From the NCBI GenBank assembly GCA_038227045.1, contig JBBRQD010000019.1:1-64000 (forward strand): a stretch of 64,000 bases of DNA, read 5' to 3'. Source of the stretch: JANXLS01 sp038227045 (lineage in GTDB: Bacteria > Planctomycetota > SZUA-567 > H5-PLA8). Under the pieces are notes generated by a model. That model was not told the DNA's origin. It searched no databases and was given only the letters and a program-made list of their open reading frames with translations. Positions within the stretch are counted from its first letter, which is position 1, and each line of letters begins with the position of its first letter. The position numbers were made by a program, and so were the translations under genes. Shown here one piece after another: positions 44,512 to 54,900 of this stretch.

Positions 44512-45753
44512 TCACGCTTTTAGAAATCGCTTTCCAGGCAATTGGCGGCAGAGCCGTTTGACTTCCAACACGAGCAGCGTCGCCAAAACCTCATGCGCCT
44601 GCAGCCCGCTTTGGACGATGAGATCATCGATCGAACGCGCGGCGTTGAGATCGAGCAGATCGAAAAGTTTTCGTTCGCGCGGATTCAAATTGAGCGCGCG
44701 CAGATCCGTGCCGCTCGGGCGCGTGTCCTGTTTTTCGTGCGCATCGAGAAGCGGCGTGGCGGCCGGCGTTTCGATTTTTTCCGGCGACCGAATCGTGCTC
44801 TTCGACGCCGTGCGAATCCGCGCGTCGGCGGGCCGAATGCGCACCATCGGTTCGGCGATGTCGCGCAACTCGTCGAGAATATCCTCGACATCTTCGACGA
44901 GCTTCGCCCCCTTCTTAATGAGCCGGTGCGGGCCGCGCGAATTGGGGCTGAGGACACTGCCCGGCACCGCGAAGACTTCGCGGTTCATGTCCACCGCATA
45001 ACGCGCGGTGATCAGCGATCCGGAAGTCTCGGTGCCTTCGACGACGACGGTCCCGAGCGTCATGCCGGCGATGATGCGGTTGCGTCCGGGAAAATGTTGT
45101 GCGGACGGCGGCGTATCGAGCGGGAGTTCGCTCAATGCCGCGCCGCGCGCGCCGCCGCCTCCGACGATGCGCTCGTACAAGGCTTTGTTTTCGGGCGGAT
45201 ACACAGTGCCGATGCCATTTCCCATCACGGCTATGGTGCGTCCGCGTTCGGCGGAGAGGGCGCCGATATGCGCCGCGGTATCGATGCCGCGCGCCAGGCC
45301 GCTGACCACGGTGAAGCCCGCGTGCGCCAGTCCGGCCGCGAGGCGCTCGGCCTGCTCCCGGCCGTAATGCGAGCAGTGTCGCGAACCGACGATCGCCACC
45401 GACAGCGCATCCTCGGGCAGCAGCGTGCCGTCGAGATAAATCACCGGCGGCGGATCGTACGTGCTCAACAGCGTGCGCGGATACTGGCTGTCGTCGAGCG
45501 TCACGATGTTGATGCCGCGCGTCCTGGCGCGTTCGATTTCCTCAATCGCCCACGGATCGCTGCGCGCGTCCGCGACGCCGTCGGCCATGCGCGGTGACAC
45601 GTCGGGGACTTCCATCAAGCGCTCGCGCGGCGCGGCCAGCGCGGCTTCGGCCGAGCCGAACACACGAATCAGTTTGCGAAACGTGACCGGCCCGATATTC
45701 CGCGCGCGGGAGAGGCGCAGCGCCGCGATCAAGGCGGGCGAAGAGGCATCCAT
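44512..45753 (-). CDS. dprA: DNA-processing protein DprA
   Basis: Binds incoming single-stranded DNA in natural transformation and loads RecA. The 413-residue protein has an N-terminal helix-hairpin-helix region (RARNIGPVTFRKLIRVFGSAE), the Rossmann DprA core (VAIVGSRHCSHYGREQAERL, VSGLARGIDTAAHIGAL, PPSAQHFPGRNRIIAGM, PGSVLSPNSRGPHRLIKKGA) and a C-terminal winged-helix region (FDLLDLNAARSIDDLIVQSG). The ATG at 45753 is preferred; the 13 residues before it are not conserved in the family as I know it. Confidence 0.93.
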   Translation of the reverse strand: MDASSPALIAALRLSRARNIGPVTFRKLIRVFGSAEAALAAPRERLMEVPDVSPRMADGVADARSDPWAIEEIERARTRGINIVTLDDSQYPRTLLSTYDPPPVIYLDGTLLPEDALSVAIVGSRHCSHYGREQAERLAAGLAHAGFTVVSGLARGIDTAAHIGALSAERGRTIAVMGNGIGTVYPPENKALYERIVGGGGARGAALSELPLDTPPSAQHFPGRNRIIAGMTLGTVVVEGTETSGSLITARYAVDMNREVFAVPGSVLSPNSRGPHRLIKKGAKLVEDVEDILDELRDIAEPMVRIRPADARIRTASKSTIRSPEKIETPAATPLLDAHEKQDTRPSGTDLRALNLNPRERKLFDLLDLNAARSIDDLIVQSGLQAHEVLATLLVLEVKRLCRQLPGKRFLKA

Positions 45754-45840
45754 TATGCAAAACTCAATGGCCAAAATGAAAGATGAAGACAACCGAAGTT
45801 AACGCTCGCCGCGATGGAGCGCAAGGGGCGGAATTGGGGT

Positions 45841-45874
45841 GCGGGCTTCCAGCCTGCGCAGGCTGGAAGCCCGC
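45841..45874. repeat. Perfect 34-bp palindrome
   Basis: GCGGGCTTCCAGCCTG facing CAGGCTGGAAGCCCGC with a two-base centre, between dprA and the LysR gene. Such GCTGGAAGCC palindromes are a common dispersed intergenic type. Confidence 0.8.
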
Positions 45875-45886
45875 ACCACAAAAATG

Positions 45887-46771
45887 CTACTCTCCACGCC
45901 GTATGAATTGCACGAACCGCTGCAATACCGGCGATAAATCGCCGCGCCGCCACGCCATCACGGTTTCGTAAACCGGCGCATCCGCCGGCAAAGACACGAA
46001 CGTCACGCCGCCGCGTTTCAGGATATTGGGCGTCGTGGGCAGCGGCGCAATCCCCAGCCCGGCCGAAACCATCCAGAGCTGCGTGGACAGATTATTGGTG
46101 TATTGTTCGACCTTCGGCTCGAAGCCCGCCATGCGGCACTTGAAATACAGGCCTTCGTAAAACATTCGCGCGGCGTCGGGATTGATCAAGATGAAGTTCT
46201 CGCCTTTGAGTTCGGACCAATTCACGTTTTTCTTTCGCGCCAGTGCATGCCCGGTCGGCACAGCCATGCGCATGGTCTCGCGCTTGATCAAATGCGTATC
46301 GATCAAATCCGGAATCTGCGACGGCAGCCGCAGAAATCCCGCGTCGATCTCGCCGGAGAGCAGTCCTTCGAGCTGGCGGACCGACAAATAATCCGACAAG
46401 GAGAGGTCGATCTCGGGATGCCTTTGGCGAAAGCGCCGTAAAATAGAAGAGAAAAAATGAGGCGAGATAATCGCCATGTTCACGCCAATGGAAAGCCGCC
46501 CCAGATGGCCTTCCGAGCGCAACTTTGTTTTGCGTTCAAGCTGCGCCACGGAATCCAGGACGTTGCGCGCGTCAACCATGAAATCCTTCCCCGACTGCGT
46601 CAGCATGATCTTGCGCCGCGAACGGTCGAAGAGCTTCAACCCCGTTTCACGTTCGAGATCTTGAATCTGCTGGCTTAAGGGGGGCTGAGCAATGTTAAGC
46701 CGCCGCGCTGCCTGGCTGAACGACAGCTCTTCCGCGACCGCGATGAAGTACCGAAGATGCCGGAGTTCCAT
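45887..46771 (-). CDS. LysR family transcriptional regulator
   Basis: A 294-residue regulator. The N-terminal winged helix-turn-helix (MELRHLRYFIAVAEELSFSQ, AARRLNIAQPPLSQQIQDLE) is typical LysR, and the rest is the effector-binding domain (MVSAGLGIAPLPTTPNIL). It is transcribed divergently from the RND pump with a 124-base A+T-rich gap, so it most likely controls the pump in response to a small molecule and represses its own synthesis. The effector cannot be read from sequence. Confidence 0.93.
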   Translation of the reverse strand: MELRHLRYFIAVAEELSFSQAARRLNIAQPPLSQQIQDLERETGLKLFDRSRRKIMLTQSGKDFMVDARNVLDSVAQLERKTKLRSEGHLGRLSIGVNMAIISPHFFSSILRRFRQRHPEIDLSLSDYLSVRQLEGLLSGEIDAGFLRLPSQIPDLIDTHLIKRETMRMAVPTGHALARKKNVNWSELKGENFILINPDAARMFYEGLYFKCRMAGFEPKVEQYTNNLSTQLWMVSAGLGIAPLPTTPNILKRGGVTFVSLPADAPVYETVMAWRRGDLSPVLQRFVQFIRRGE

Positions 46772-46791
46772 GGTGTTATCCCATACTCAAT

Positions 46792-46821
46792 AAATATAGA
46801 TAGAAGATAAACTATATATTT
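46792..46821. promoter_or_regulatory. Possible LysR operator between lysR and the RND pump
   Basis: AAATATAG (46792-46799) and CTATATATTT (46812-46821) form an imperfect A+T-rich inverted repeat in the divergent gap, the usual place of LysR binding sites. No verified consensus; low confidence. Confidence 0.35.
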
Positions 46822-46895
46822 GAAGTTAACTAGGTCAAATGTATTATACCTTTCGAAGCGGTGTGGATTTCCAGCCGTTTCGGAAAGGATCGGCT

Positions 46896-49800
46896 ATGTG
46901 GATCGTTCTGCTCGCCTTGCGCCGGCCCTATACGTTCGTGGTCATGGCGGTGCTGATCTTTGTGCTTGGCGCCGTGCTAATTCCGCGCATGCCGACCGAT
47001 ATCTTTCCTGAAATCGACATCCCTGTCATCGCTGTCGTATGGAACTACAGCGGCATGTCGCCCGACGAAATGGAGCAGCGCATCGTCGGCAACTTCGAAC
47101 GGGTGCTCGTTTCGACGGTCAACGACATTGGGCACATCGAAAGCCAGTCGCTGAGCGGCATCGGCGTGGTCAAGATCTTCCTGCAACCGGGCGCGAAAAT
47201 CGAGGCGGCGACCGCGCAGATCACGGCGTCCGCTCAAGGCGTTCTGCGCAACATGCCGGTGGGAACCACACCGCCGTTAATCATCCGCTACAGCGCCAGC
47301 AATGTGCCGATCGTGCAAGTCTCGCTGGGCAGCGACACGCTGTCCGAACAGCAACTTTTCGACTTGGCGGCCAACGGCATCCGGCCCGGAATGGGAACGG
47401 TGCCCGGCGCGCAGGTTCCTTATCCGTATGGCGGTAAACAGCGCCAGGTCATGGTCGACATTCAGACCGACAAACTCTATAGCTACAATCTCTCGCCGTC
47501 GGACGTGTCCGACGCGGTCAATGCGCAGAATCTGATCTTGCCCGGCGGCATCGCTAAAATCGGCGCCAACGAATACAACGTGCGGCTCAATTCGAGCCCG
47601 CTGACAATCCAGGGACTTCAGGATCTGCCCATTAAGACAGTGAACGGCCGCACGATTTACATTCGCGACGTGGCGAACGTTCGCGACGGCAGCATCCCGC
47701 AGCAGAATATCGTCAACGTGGATGGCACACGAGGCGTGTTGCAGCCGATCCTGAAAAGCGGCGCGTCCACGACGGAGATCGTCGACAACGTCAAAAAGTC
47801 TTTGCCTGCTCTGCTTCAGACGCTGCCCAAAGCGCTGAAAGCCGAACTGGTGGGCGATCAATCCATTTTCGTCCGCGCAGCAATTTCGGGCGTGATCAAG
47901 GAAGCCGTGATCGCGGCCGGACTCACCGGCCTGATGATCCTGCTTTTTCTGGGCTCGTGGCGCAGCACGATTATCATCTGTATTTCCATTCCACTTTCGA
48001 TCCTCGTGTCGATTTTCATTCTGGCGTTTCTAGGACAGACGTTGAACGTCATGACACTGGGCGGCATGGCGCTGGCCGTCGGAATCCTGGTCGATGACGC
48101 CACGGTGGAAATCGAAAACGTCCATCGCAATATTCACATGAAAAAACCGCTGACGCAGGCGATTCTCGACGGCGCATCGCAGATTGCGGTGCCCGCGTTC
48201 GTATCCACGCTGTGCATCTGCATCGTCTTCGTGCCGGTCGTGTTCATCCAGGGCGCCGCGCGCAGCTTGTTCACGCCGCTGGCGATGGCCGTGGTTTTCG
48301 CCATGCTGACGTCCTACTTCCTGAGCCGGACGCTGGTCCCCACGATGGTTCAATATCTGCTTGCGGCCGAAATAGAGCAGGTGCATGCATCGAAACGCTC
48401 AATACTCCAGAAACTGCTGGCACCATTCGAATGGGTCATTCGCGTGTGTCACGAAGCCTTCAATCGCCTTTTCGAACACATGGCCCGCATTTATGGTGGA
48501 TGGCTGGCGTGGGCGCTGGATCATCGGCTGCTGTTCGCGTCGGGTTTCGCGATTGCTGTGGCAGGCTCCTGCGCGCTGTTCCCGTTGATAGGTCAGGATT
48601 TCTTCCCGACGGTGGACGCCGGGCAGATTCGCTTTCACGTCCGCGCGCCGCCGGGAACGCGAGTGGAAGAAACGGAGCGTTACTTCGCCAAAGTCGAGGA
48701 TATCGTGCGCGACATCGTCCCGCCGGCCGAGCTGAAAACGCGCCTTGCGAACATTGGAATTCCCAACAGCAGTATCAATCTGGCGTTGAGCGACGGGTCG
48801 CTGATGTCCAGCGCGGAAGGCGAAATCCTGATCACCTTGAATGAAGAACATGGCCCGACCGCCGAGTATGTGAAGAAAATCCGCACGGCGCTGGCGGAAA
48901 AAATGCCGGAACTGACGGTGTTCTTCCAGCCGCCGGACATCAGCACGCAGGTGTTGAACTTCGGTTTGCCCGCGCCGATCGATATTCAAATTGCGGGTCC
49001 GCGCCGCAACATCGCGGAGAATTTCAAACTTGCGCAGCGGATTCGCGATAAAGTATCCGCCATCCCCGGCGCGGTGGATGTCCATTTTCAGCAGGTGACG
49101 AACACCCCCGAGTTTCATCTGGATGTGGACCGGACGCAGGCCAGCAAGCTGGGCGTGACGCAAAAAGACGTCGCCAGCGGACTGCTTGTCTCGCTGAGTT
49201 CCAGCGGCGTGGTCGCGCCGAATTACTGGCTCGATCCGAAATCCGGCGTTCAGTACGGCCTCGCCGTGCAGACGCCTCAATACAATCTCAACAGTGTTGA
49301 GGCGCTGGGGAACACGCCGTTGAACACGCGCAACGGTTCGCAGCTTCTCAGCAATATGTCGACGATTACACACGATCTCGGGCCGACCAACGTGACCCAC
49401 TATAATTTGCTGCCCACATTCGATATTCTGGCCGGCGTGCAGGATCAGGATTTAGGTTCAGTGTCCAAAGAACTGGATGCGATCGTCAATCAGCTCAAAC
49501 GCCCGCCGGACGATTTGACGGGCAAAGACGATGCCTGGGAACATCTGAGGCTGCCGCGCGGCACCACGATCGTGATTCGCGGACAGGTGGAAAGCATGAA
49601 AGCGTCGTTCCAGGGATTGGCTTTCGGAATCATTTTCGCGGTAGTGCTCGTTTATCTATTAATGGTGGTCAACTTTCAATCCTGGATGGACCCGTTCATC
49701 ATCCTGACGGCGCTTCCGGGCGCGATGGCTGGAATTTTGTGGATGCTCTTTGTGTCACAAACGAATTTGAGCGTGCCGGCGCTGATGGGCGCGATCATGA

Positions 49801-50189
49801 GCATTGGGACCGCGACCGCAAACAGCATTCTGCTGGTGACGTTCGCCAACGACCAGCGCGCGGAAGGCATGAATGCGATTGACGCGGCGTGGAGCGCCGG
49901 GATCACGCGCCTTCGGCCGGTGTTGATGACGGCGCTGGCGATGATTCTAGGCATGCTGCCGATGAGCCTCGGCCTGGGCGAAGGCGGCGAGCAGAATGCG
50001 CCCTTGGGCCGGGCGGTGATTGGCGGGCTGACGTTCGCAACCGTGGCGACTCTTTTTTTCGTGCCGGTGGTTTACAGCGCGCTGCGAAAGAAAGCGCCTC
50101 GTCACATTCATATCGATGAAAAGGATATCCACCACGGCGTCGCCGTTCCGGCGAATGAAAATAATCAGGCAGCCGCGGCCGCGCAATAG
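46896..50189 (+). CDS. RND family efflux transporter permease
   Basis: A 1097-residue proton-driven pump in the inner membrane. Start MWIVLLALRRPYTFVVMAVL then PRMPTDIFPEIDIPVIAVVW; the central proton-relay helix reads GGMALAVGILVDDATVEIEN, and the second half has VYLLMVVNFQSWMDPFIIL and the SIGTATANSILLVTFANDQR helix. The ATG at 46896 has AAAGGA 7 bases before it. The adaptor gene follows 83 bases later; no outer-membrane factor is encoded nearby. The layout resembles the AcrB/MexB-like group lacking a clear metal motif, so drugs or lipophilic compounds are the likely cargo. Confidence 0.92.
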   Translation: MWIVLLALRRPYTFVVMAVLIFVLGAVLIPRMPTDIFPEIDIPVIAVVWNYSGMSPDEMEQRIVGNFERVLVSTVNDIGHIESQSLSGIGVVKIFLQPGAKIEAATAQITASAQGVLRNMPVGTTPPLIIRYSASNVPIVQVSLGSDTLSEQQLFDLAANGIRPGMGTVPGAQVPYPYGGKQRQVMVDIQTDKLYSYNLSPSDVSDAVNAQNLILPGGIAKIGANEYNVRLNSSPLTIQGLQDLPIKTVNGRTIYIRDVANVRDGSIPQQNIVNVDGTRGVLQPILKSGASTTEIVDNVKKSLPALLQTLPKALKAELVGDQSIFVRAAISGVIKEAVIAAGLTGLMILLFLGSWRSTIIICISIPLSILVSIFILAFLGQTLNVMTLGGMALAVGILVDDATVEIENVHRNIHMKKPLTQAILDGASQIAVPAFVSTLCICIVFVPVVFIQGAARSLFTPLAMAVVFAMLTSYFLSRTLVPTMVQYLLAAEIEQVHASKRSILQKLLAPFEWVIRVCHEAFNRLFEHMARIYGGWLAWALDHRLLFASGFAIAVAGSCALFPLIGQDFFPTVDAGQIRFHVRAPPGTRVEETERYFAKVEDIVRDIVPPAELKTRLANIGIPNSSINLALSDGSLMSSAEGEILITLNEEHGPTAEYVKKIRTALAEKMPELTVFFQPPDISTQVLNFGLPAPIDIQIAGPRRNIAENFKLAQRIRDKVSAIPGAVDVHFQQVTNTPEFHLDVDRTQASKLGVTQKDVASGLLVSLSSSGVVAPNYWLDPKSGVQYGLAVQTPQYNLNSVEALGNTPLNTRNGSQLLSNMSTITHDLGPTNVTHYNLLPTFDILAGVQDQDLGSVSKELDAIVNQLKRPPDDLTGKDDAWEHLRLPRGTTIVIRGQVESMKASFQGLAFGIIFAVVLVYLLMVVNFQSWMDPFIILTALPGAMAGILWMLFVSQTNLSVPALMGAIMSIGTATANSILLVTFANDQRAEGMNAIDAAWSAGITRLRPVLMTALAMILGMLPMSLGLGEGGEQNAPLGRAVIGGLTFATVATLFFVPVVYSALRKKAPRHIHIDEKDIHHGVAVPANENNQAAAAAQ

Positions 50190-50272
50190 TTTGAGCATTG
50201 TAAAGGTTGTAGAGTTTAATGAGACGAGCAGGTGTAAATTGAATTACGGTAATTTAAAATGGAGCGTACCCC

Positions 50273-51748
50273 ATGGATAACGGACTAGCGCCCGCTCTGG
50301 TTCGTCCGAGCGAAAGGTCGGTTGTTCCAGTGAAGGACACCCATTCGAAGCGACAGACGCCGGCAGCAGATGTGACGACTGAGAAGCCTCACGCGGACAC
50401 GTCTCATGGCGACAACTATGGCACGCGGCAGGACGCAAAGCGCCCGGGGATCGGCTGGATTCTTTTCACGTTGTTGATCGTATTCGGCTTGATGGGCGGC
50501 TTGTTTTTCATCGGCTATCTGCCGAATGAACGTCGCCACACAGCACTGGTGGCCGCGGCGGAACAAGTCAAATCCGCACCGCTGCGCGTTTCCGTCATCA
50601 CGCCGAAACTCGCCGACGCGGTCTCAAAACTTATTCTCCCCGGCGAAGTCCAGGCGCAGCGTGAAACGGCGATTTTCGCGCGCACAAGCGGTTATCTGAA
50701 ATCGTGGAAAGCCGACATTGGCGACCGCGTCAAGGCCGGCCAGTTGCTCGCCGAAATCGACGCGCCGGAGATCGACATCCAGCTTGAGCAGGCCAAGTCC
50801 GCGTTAAAGCAAGCCGACGCAGTGCTGGCACAATCCAGAACCGCGCTGGAGCAGGCCAAGGCCATGAAGAATCAGACCGCCACGCAACTGGGCACCGCGA
50901 AGGCGCGCCTGGATTTGGCCGAACAGCTCAAGAAGCGCTACCAATCCCTGCGCGGCAACGCCAGCTTGAACGAAGAAATGATCATGGAAAAGGAAACCGG
51001 CGAAAAGACCGCGATGTCGGCGTTGGATGCCGCGCATGCCGCGATCGCGACCGCACAGACCGCGATCGACGCCGCTCAGAGCACCATTGGCGTGTCCAGT
51101 GCAAACATCGACATGGCGAAAGTGGCCATCACGCACCTGGAAATTCTGAAGTCGTTCGAAAATGTCACCGCGCCGTTCGATGGAATTATCACCGCGCGAA
51201 AGACCGAAGTCGGCGCATTGGTTCAGGCGGGAAGCGGAGCCGCGGCGCAAGCCCTGTTCAGCCTCGCCGCAACCGACACCGTGCGCGTCTATGTCGATGT
51301 GCCGCAGTCGTCCGCGCCGGCGGTAAAGGACGGCCAGATCGTGCAGCTCTTCTTGCGCGAATATCCGAAAAGCAAGTTCAGCGGCGTAGTGGCCCGCACG
51401 ATGGGTGCGCTGGACCCCGTCACGCGCACGCTGCGGACGGAAGTGCGCGTGCCGAATCCCACCGGCGAACTGCTCGCGGGCATGTACGCACAGATTACGT
51501 TGAACGTTCCGCACCAGGCGCCACCGCTGCTCGTGCCGGGAAGCGCGCTGATCGTCAACGCCGCCGGAACGCAGCTCGCGCTGGTGAAGGACGGCCGCAT
51601 TCATTTCCAGCCGATCGCAATCGGGAGCGATTTCGGTTCAAGCGTCGGAATCAGTTCGGGTCTCTCCGAAACCGACGTTGTCGTCGCCAATCCCAGCGAG
51701 CGTCTGGCCGAAGGAATCGCCGTCACCGCCATCCCTGCCGCGCAATAA
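50273..51748 (+). CDS. RND efflux periplasmic adaptor (membrane fusion protein)
   Basis: A 491-residue adaptor: cytoplasmic tail, one transmembrane helix (about 63-84, IGWILFTLLIVFGLMGGLFF), a barrel-sandwich lipoyl domain (AIFARTSGYLKSWKADIGDRVKAGQLLAEID), a long alpha hairpin (about 165-285) and the beta-barrel (VTAPFDGIITARKTEVGALV). It joins the inner-membrane pump to an outer-membrane channel. GGAG is 8 bases before the ATG. The 72-residue polar N-terminal tail before the helix is longer than usual. Confidence 0.92.
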   Translation: MDNGLAPALVRPSERSVVPVKDTHSKRQTPAADVTTEKPHADTSHGDNYGTRQDAKRPGIGWILFTLLIVFGLMGGLFFIGYLPNERRHTALVAAAEQVKSAPLRVSVITPKLADAVSKLILPGEVQAQRETAIFARTSGYLKSWKADIGDRVKAGQLLAEIDAPEIDIQLEQAKSALKQADAVLAQSRTALEQAKAMKNQTATQLGTAKARLDLAEQLKKRYQSLRGNASLNEEMIMEKETGEKTAMSALDAAHAAIATAQTAIDAAQSTIGVSSANIDMAKVAITHLEILKSFENVTAPFDGIITARKTEVGALVQAGSGAAAQALFSLAATDTVRVYVDVPQSSAPAVKDGQIVQLFLREYPKSKFSGVVARTMGALDPVTRTLRTEVRVPNPTGELLAGMYAQITLNVPHQAPPLLVPGSALIVNAAGTQLALVKDGRIHFQPIAIGSDFGSSVGISSGLSETDVVVANPSERLAEGIAVTAIPAAQ

Positions 51749-51937
51749 TAGTTGTCAGGAGCGGCGGCTCGCCGTTCGCCGCTCCTGCTGCTTCCCGCCT
51801 CGCCTTGATCGAATCCATTTGGGTAAAAAACTCATTTTTATTGCGCGAAAGCTCACGCCTGGGCGGAGTATAGTTCAACAGCGTTGACACGATTATCGTG
51901 ATTCAAGTTCATTGATCATTGTGAAGGGATCTCCATC

Positions 51938-54900
51938 ATGCCGCATATCCATACTATGAAAACTTCATGCGTATACCGCGTGTTCCGCGTGGCAAAGTTT
52001 ATCTTTGTTTTGGGCGCGTTGACTGCATTGCCTCTGTTCGCCGCCGACGCCGAGCCGGGGAAAATGCTTAAGGCGTTGTTTCTCGGTGACGCCAAGAGCC
52101 ATCACAACCCCGTGAAGCTTTTTAACGCGCTTCAGGAGCCGATGAAGAAAAACGGCATCGACATCGCGTTCACTGAAAAGAACTCCGATTTGAACGCCGA
52201 GAATCTCGCGAAATACGATTGCCTCGTGATGTATTCGAATTCGCCAGTCATCGAGCCGGACCAGGAAAAGGCGCTCTTGGATTTCGTCGAAGGCGGCAAA
52301 GGGTTCGTGCCGATTCATTGCGCCTCCGCGTGTTTTGGAAATTCGCCAAAATTCATCGCGCTGGTCGGCGGAAAGTTCAAATCGCATCATACCGGCGTCT
52401 TCGACACCAAAATTGTCGCGGCCGATCATCCCGCGATGAAAGGTTTCGTGCCCTTTCAAACGTGGGACGAAACGTATGTCCACGACAAACACAACGACGT
52501 GGACCGCATTGTTCTGCAGACGCGCAAGGAGGGCGCGGGCGACGAACCGTGGACATGGGCGCGCACGCAAGGCAAGGGGCGCGTGTTCTACACGGCATAC
52601 GGCCACGACGAGCGCATCTGGTCGAATCCCGGTTTTATGGAATTGATCGAACGCGGAATCCGCTGGTCCACCGGCGACGATAAAGTGAGCGAACATGTTA
52701 AAGCGACTCCGCGCCTGGCTAGAGTCGAAGTTGCCCCCACACCCGTCGCGGCCTCTGATAAACCGGCGATAGAATTGCCAAAGCCGCAGCCGAAACGCAC
52801 CGACTTGAAACCCTTCGAATACGAAGCGGCCGAAGTGCCCTTCTATTCGCCGACAGGCAATCGCACCGGCAACGATGCGGGCTGGGGTAAAATGCAGAAG
52901 CCGCTCGAACCGGCCGAATCGCAGAAACATCTCGTTCTGCCGGAAGGATTCGAAGCTCAATTGTTCGTCTCCGATCCGCAGATCGCCAAACCGATTTGCA
53001 TGGCGTGGGACCACAAAGGCCGTTTGTGGGTGGCGGAGACAATCGATTATCCCAACAATAAGCAGCCGATGGGCGAAGGCCACGACCGCATCACCATCTG
53101 CGAAGACACTGACGGCGATGGCCGCGCCGACAAATTCACTGTATTCGCAGATAAATTGAGCATTCCGACGAGCATCACCTTCGCCAATGGCGGTGTGGTC
53201 GTGCAGCAAGCGCCCGAGACGCTGTTTTTGAAATCGACGAAGAACGACGATGTCGCCGACGAGCGCAAAGTGCTGTTCAGCGGCTGGGGCGTCGGCGACA
53301 CTCATGCGGGGCCGAGCAATCTGCGCTGGGGTCCGGACAATTGGATTTGGGGCATCGTCGGGTATTCGAGTTTCACTGGCGAAGTGGGCGGCGAAAAACT
53401 CAAGTTCGGCGCGGGCTTCTACCGCTTCAAACCGGACGGCACGAAACTCGAATTCATCCGCAGCAACAACAACAATTCGTGGGGGCTGGGTTTCAGCGAG
53501 GAAGGCATTGTCTTCGGTTCGACGGCCAACGGGAATTCGAACACCTACATGCCGATTCCCAACCGCTATTACGAATCCGTGCGCGGCTGGTCGCCCAAAG
53601 TGCTGGGCACCATCGCCGACAATCTCGAAATGCATCCGGTCACGGATCGAGTCCGGCAGGTCGATTGGCACGGCAAGTTCACCGCCGCCGCCGGTGGCGC
53701 GCTGTATACCGCGCGAACCTATCCCAAAGAATTCTGGAACCGCGCGCAGTTCGTCAACGAACCGACTGGCCACGTCACCGCCACCTTTTTATTGGAACGT
53801 AAAGGCGCCGATTTTATCGCGCACAACACGCCCAACAATCTCGTGGCCAGCGACGACGAATGGACCGCGCCGATCCTCGCGGAAGTCGGCCCCGACGGCA
53901 ATGTCTGGGTGATCGACTGGTACAATTACATCATTCAACACAATCCGGTCCCGCACGGTTTCAAGAACGGGCGCGGCAATGCCTACGACACGCCGCTGCG
54001 CGACAAGACGCACGGCCGCATCTACCGCATCGTCTATAAAGGGGGGAAAGCGGATCCACAGCCAAAGCTCGATCCGAAAGATCCTGCGACGCTGCTTGCC
54101 GCGTTGAAGAACGACAACATGTTCTGGCGCATGACCGCTCAACGCTTGCTCGTCGAACGCGGCAATGTGGACGTGGTTCCGGAATTAATCAAGCTGACGC
54201 AAGAACAGACGCTCGACGCCGTGGGCCTGGTGCCGAGCGCGATTCACGCGCTGTGGACGCTGCAAGGTCTCGGGGCGCTCGACGGTAAGAATGCCGACGC
54301 GACGGCTGCGGCGCTTGCGGCATTGAAACATCCGTCGGCAGGCGTGCGGCGCAATGCGCTGCATGTGCTTCCGCGCAACGAGGCCTCGTCGAATGCAGTT
54401 CTCGCTGCGGGTTCGATCAAAGATCAAGATCCTCAAGTCCGGCTCGCTGCGTTCCTTGCGCTTGCCGACTTGCCACCATCCGCAGCGATCGCGGCGGTTC
54501 TGATTGACGCGATCAACGATGCGGCGAACGCGGGCGACGCGTGGCTGCCGGATGCGATTACCAGCGCGGCTGCCGCGAACGACGTTTCATTCCTCAAGGC
54601 GTCCATCGAAAAGCGCTCCGACAAATCGCCGGACAAGAAAATACTCGACGTTATTGCGCGCGTTGCCGAGCACTATTCGCGCGCAAAACCGTCCGACTCG
54701 CTGAATGCGATTATCAGCGGACTCGCAAGCGCGGATGCGAAGATTCAGGAGACGATTCTCGCCGCTATGGTCAAAGGCTGGCCCAAAGATGGCGCGGTTA
54801 AAGTCGACGACGCGTTCGAAAAAGCGCTCGCCCAATTGATGAGCCAAACCGCGCCGGGTTCAAAAGGATATCTGCTGACATTGTCGTCGCGCTGGGGCAG

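Noticed and set aside
46896..51748. Heavy-metal (CusA-type) assignment of the RND pump
   Set aside because: No methionine-rich or metal-binding motif was seen in pump or adaptor; left as a general RND exporter.
51965..53773. 602-codon minus-strand frame inside the ThuA/PVC fusion gene
   Set aside because: Antisense to highly conserved ThuA and PVC-dehydrogenase motifs; a compositional shadow.
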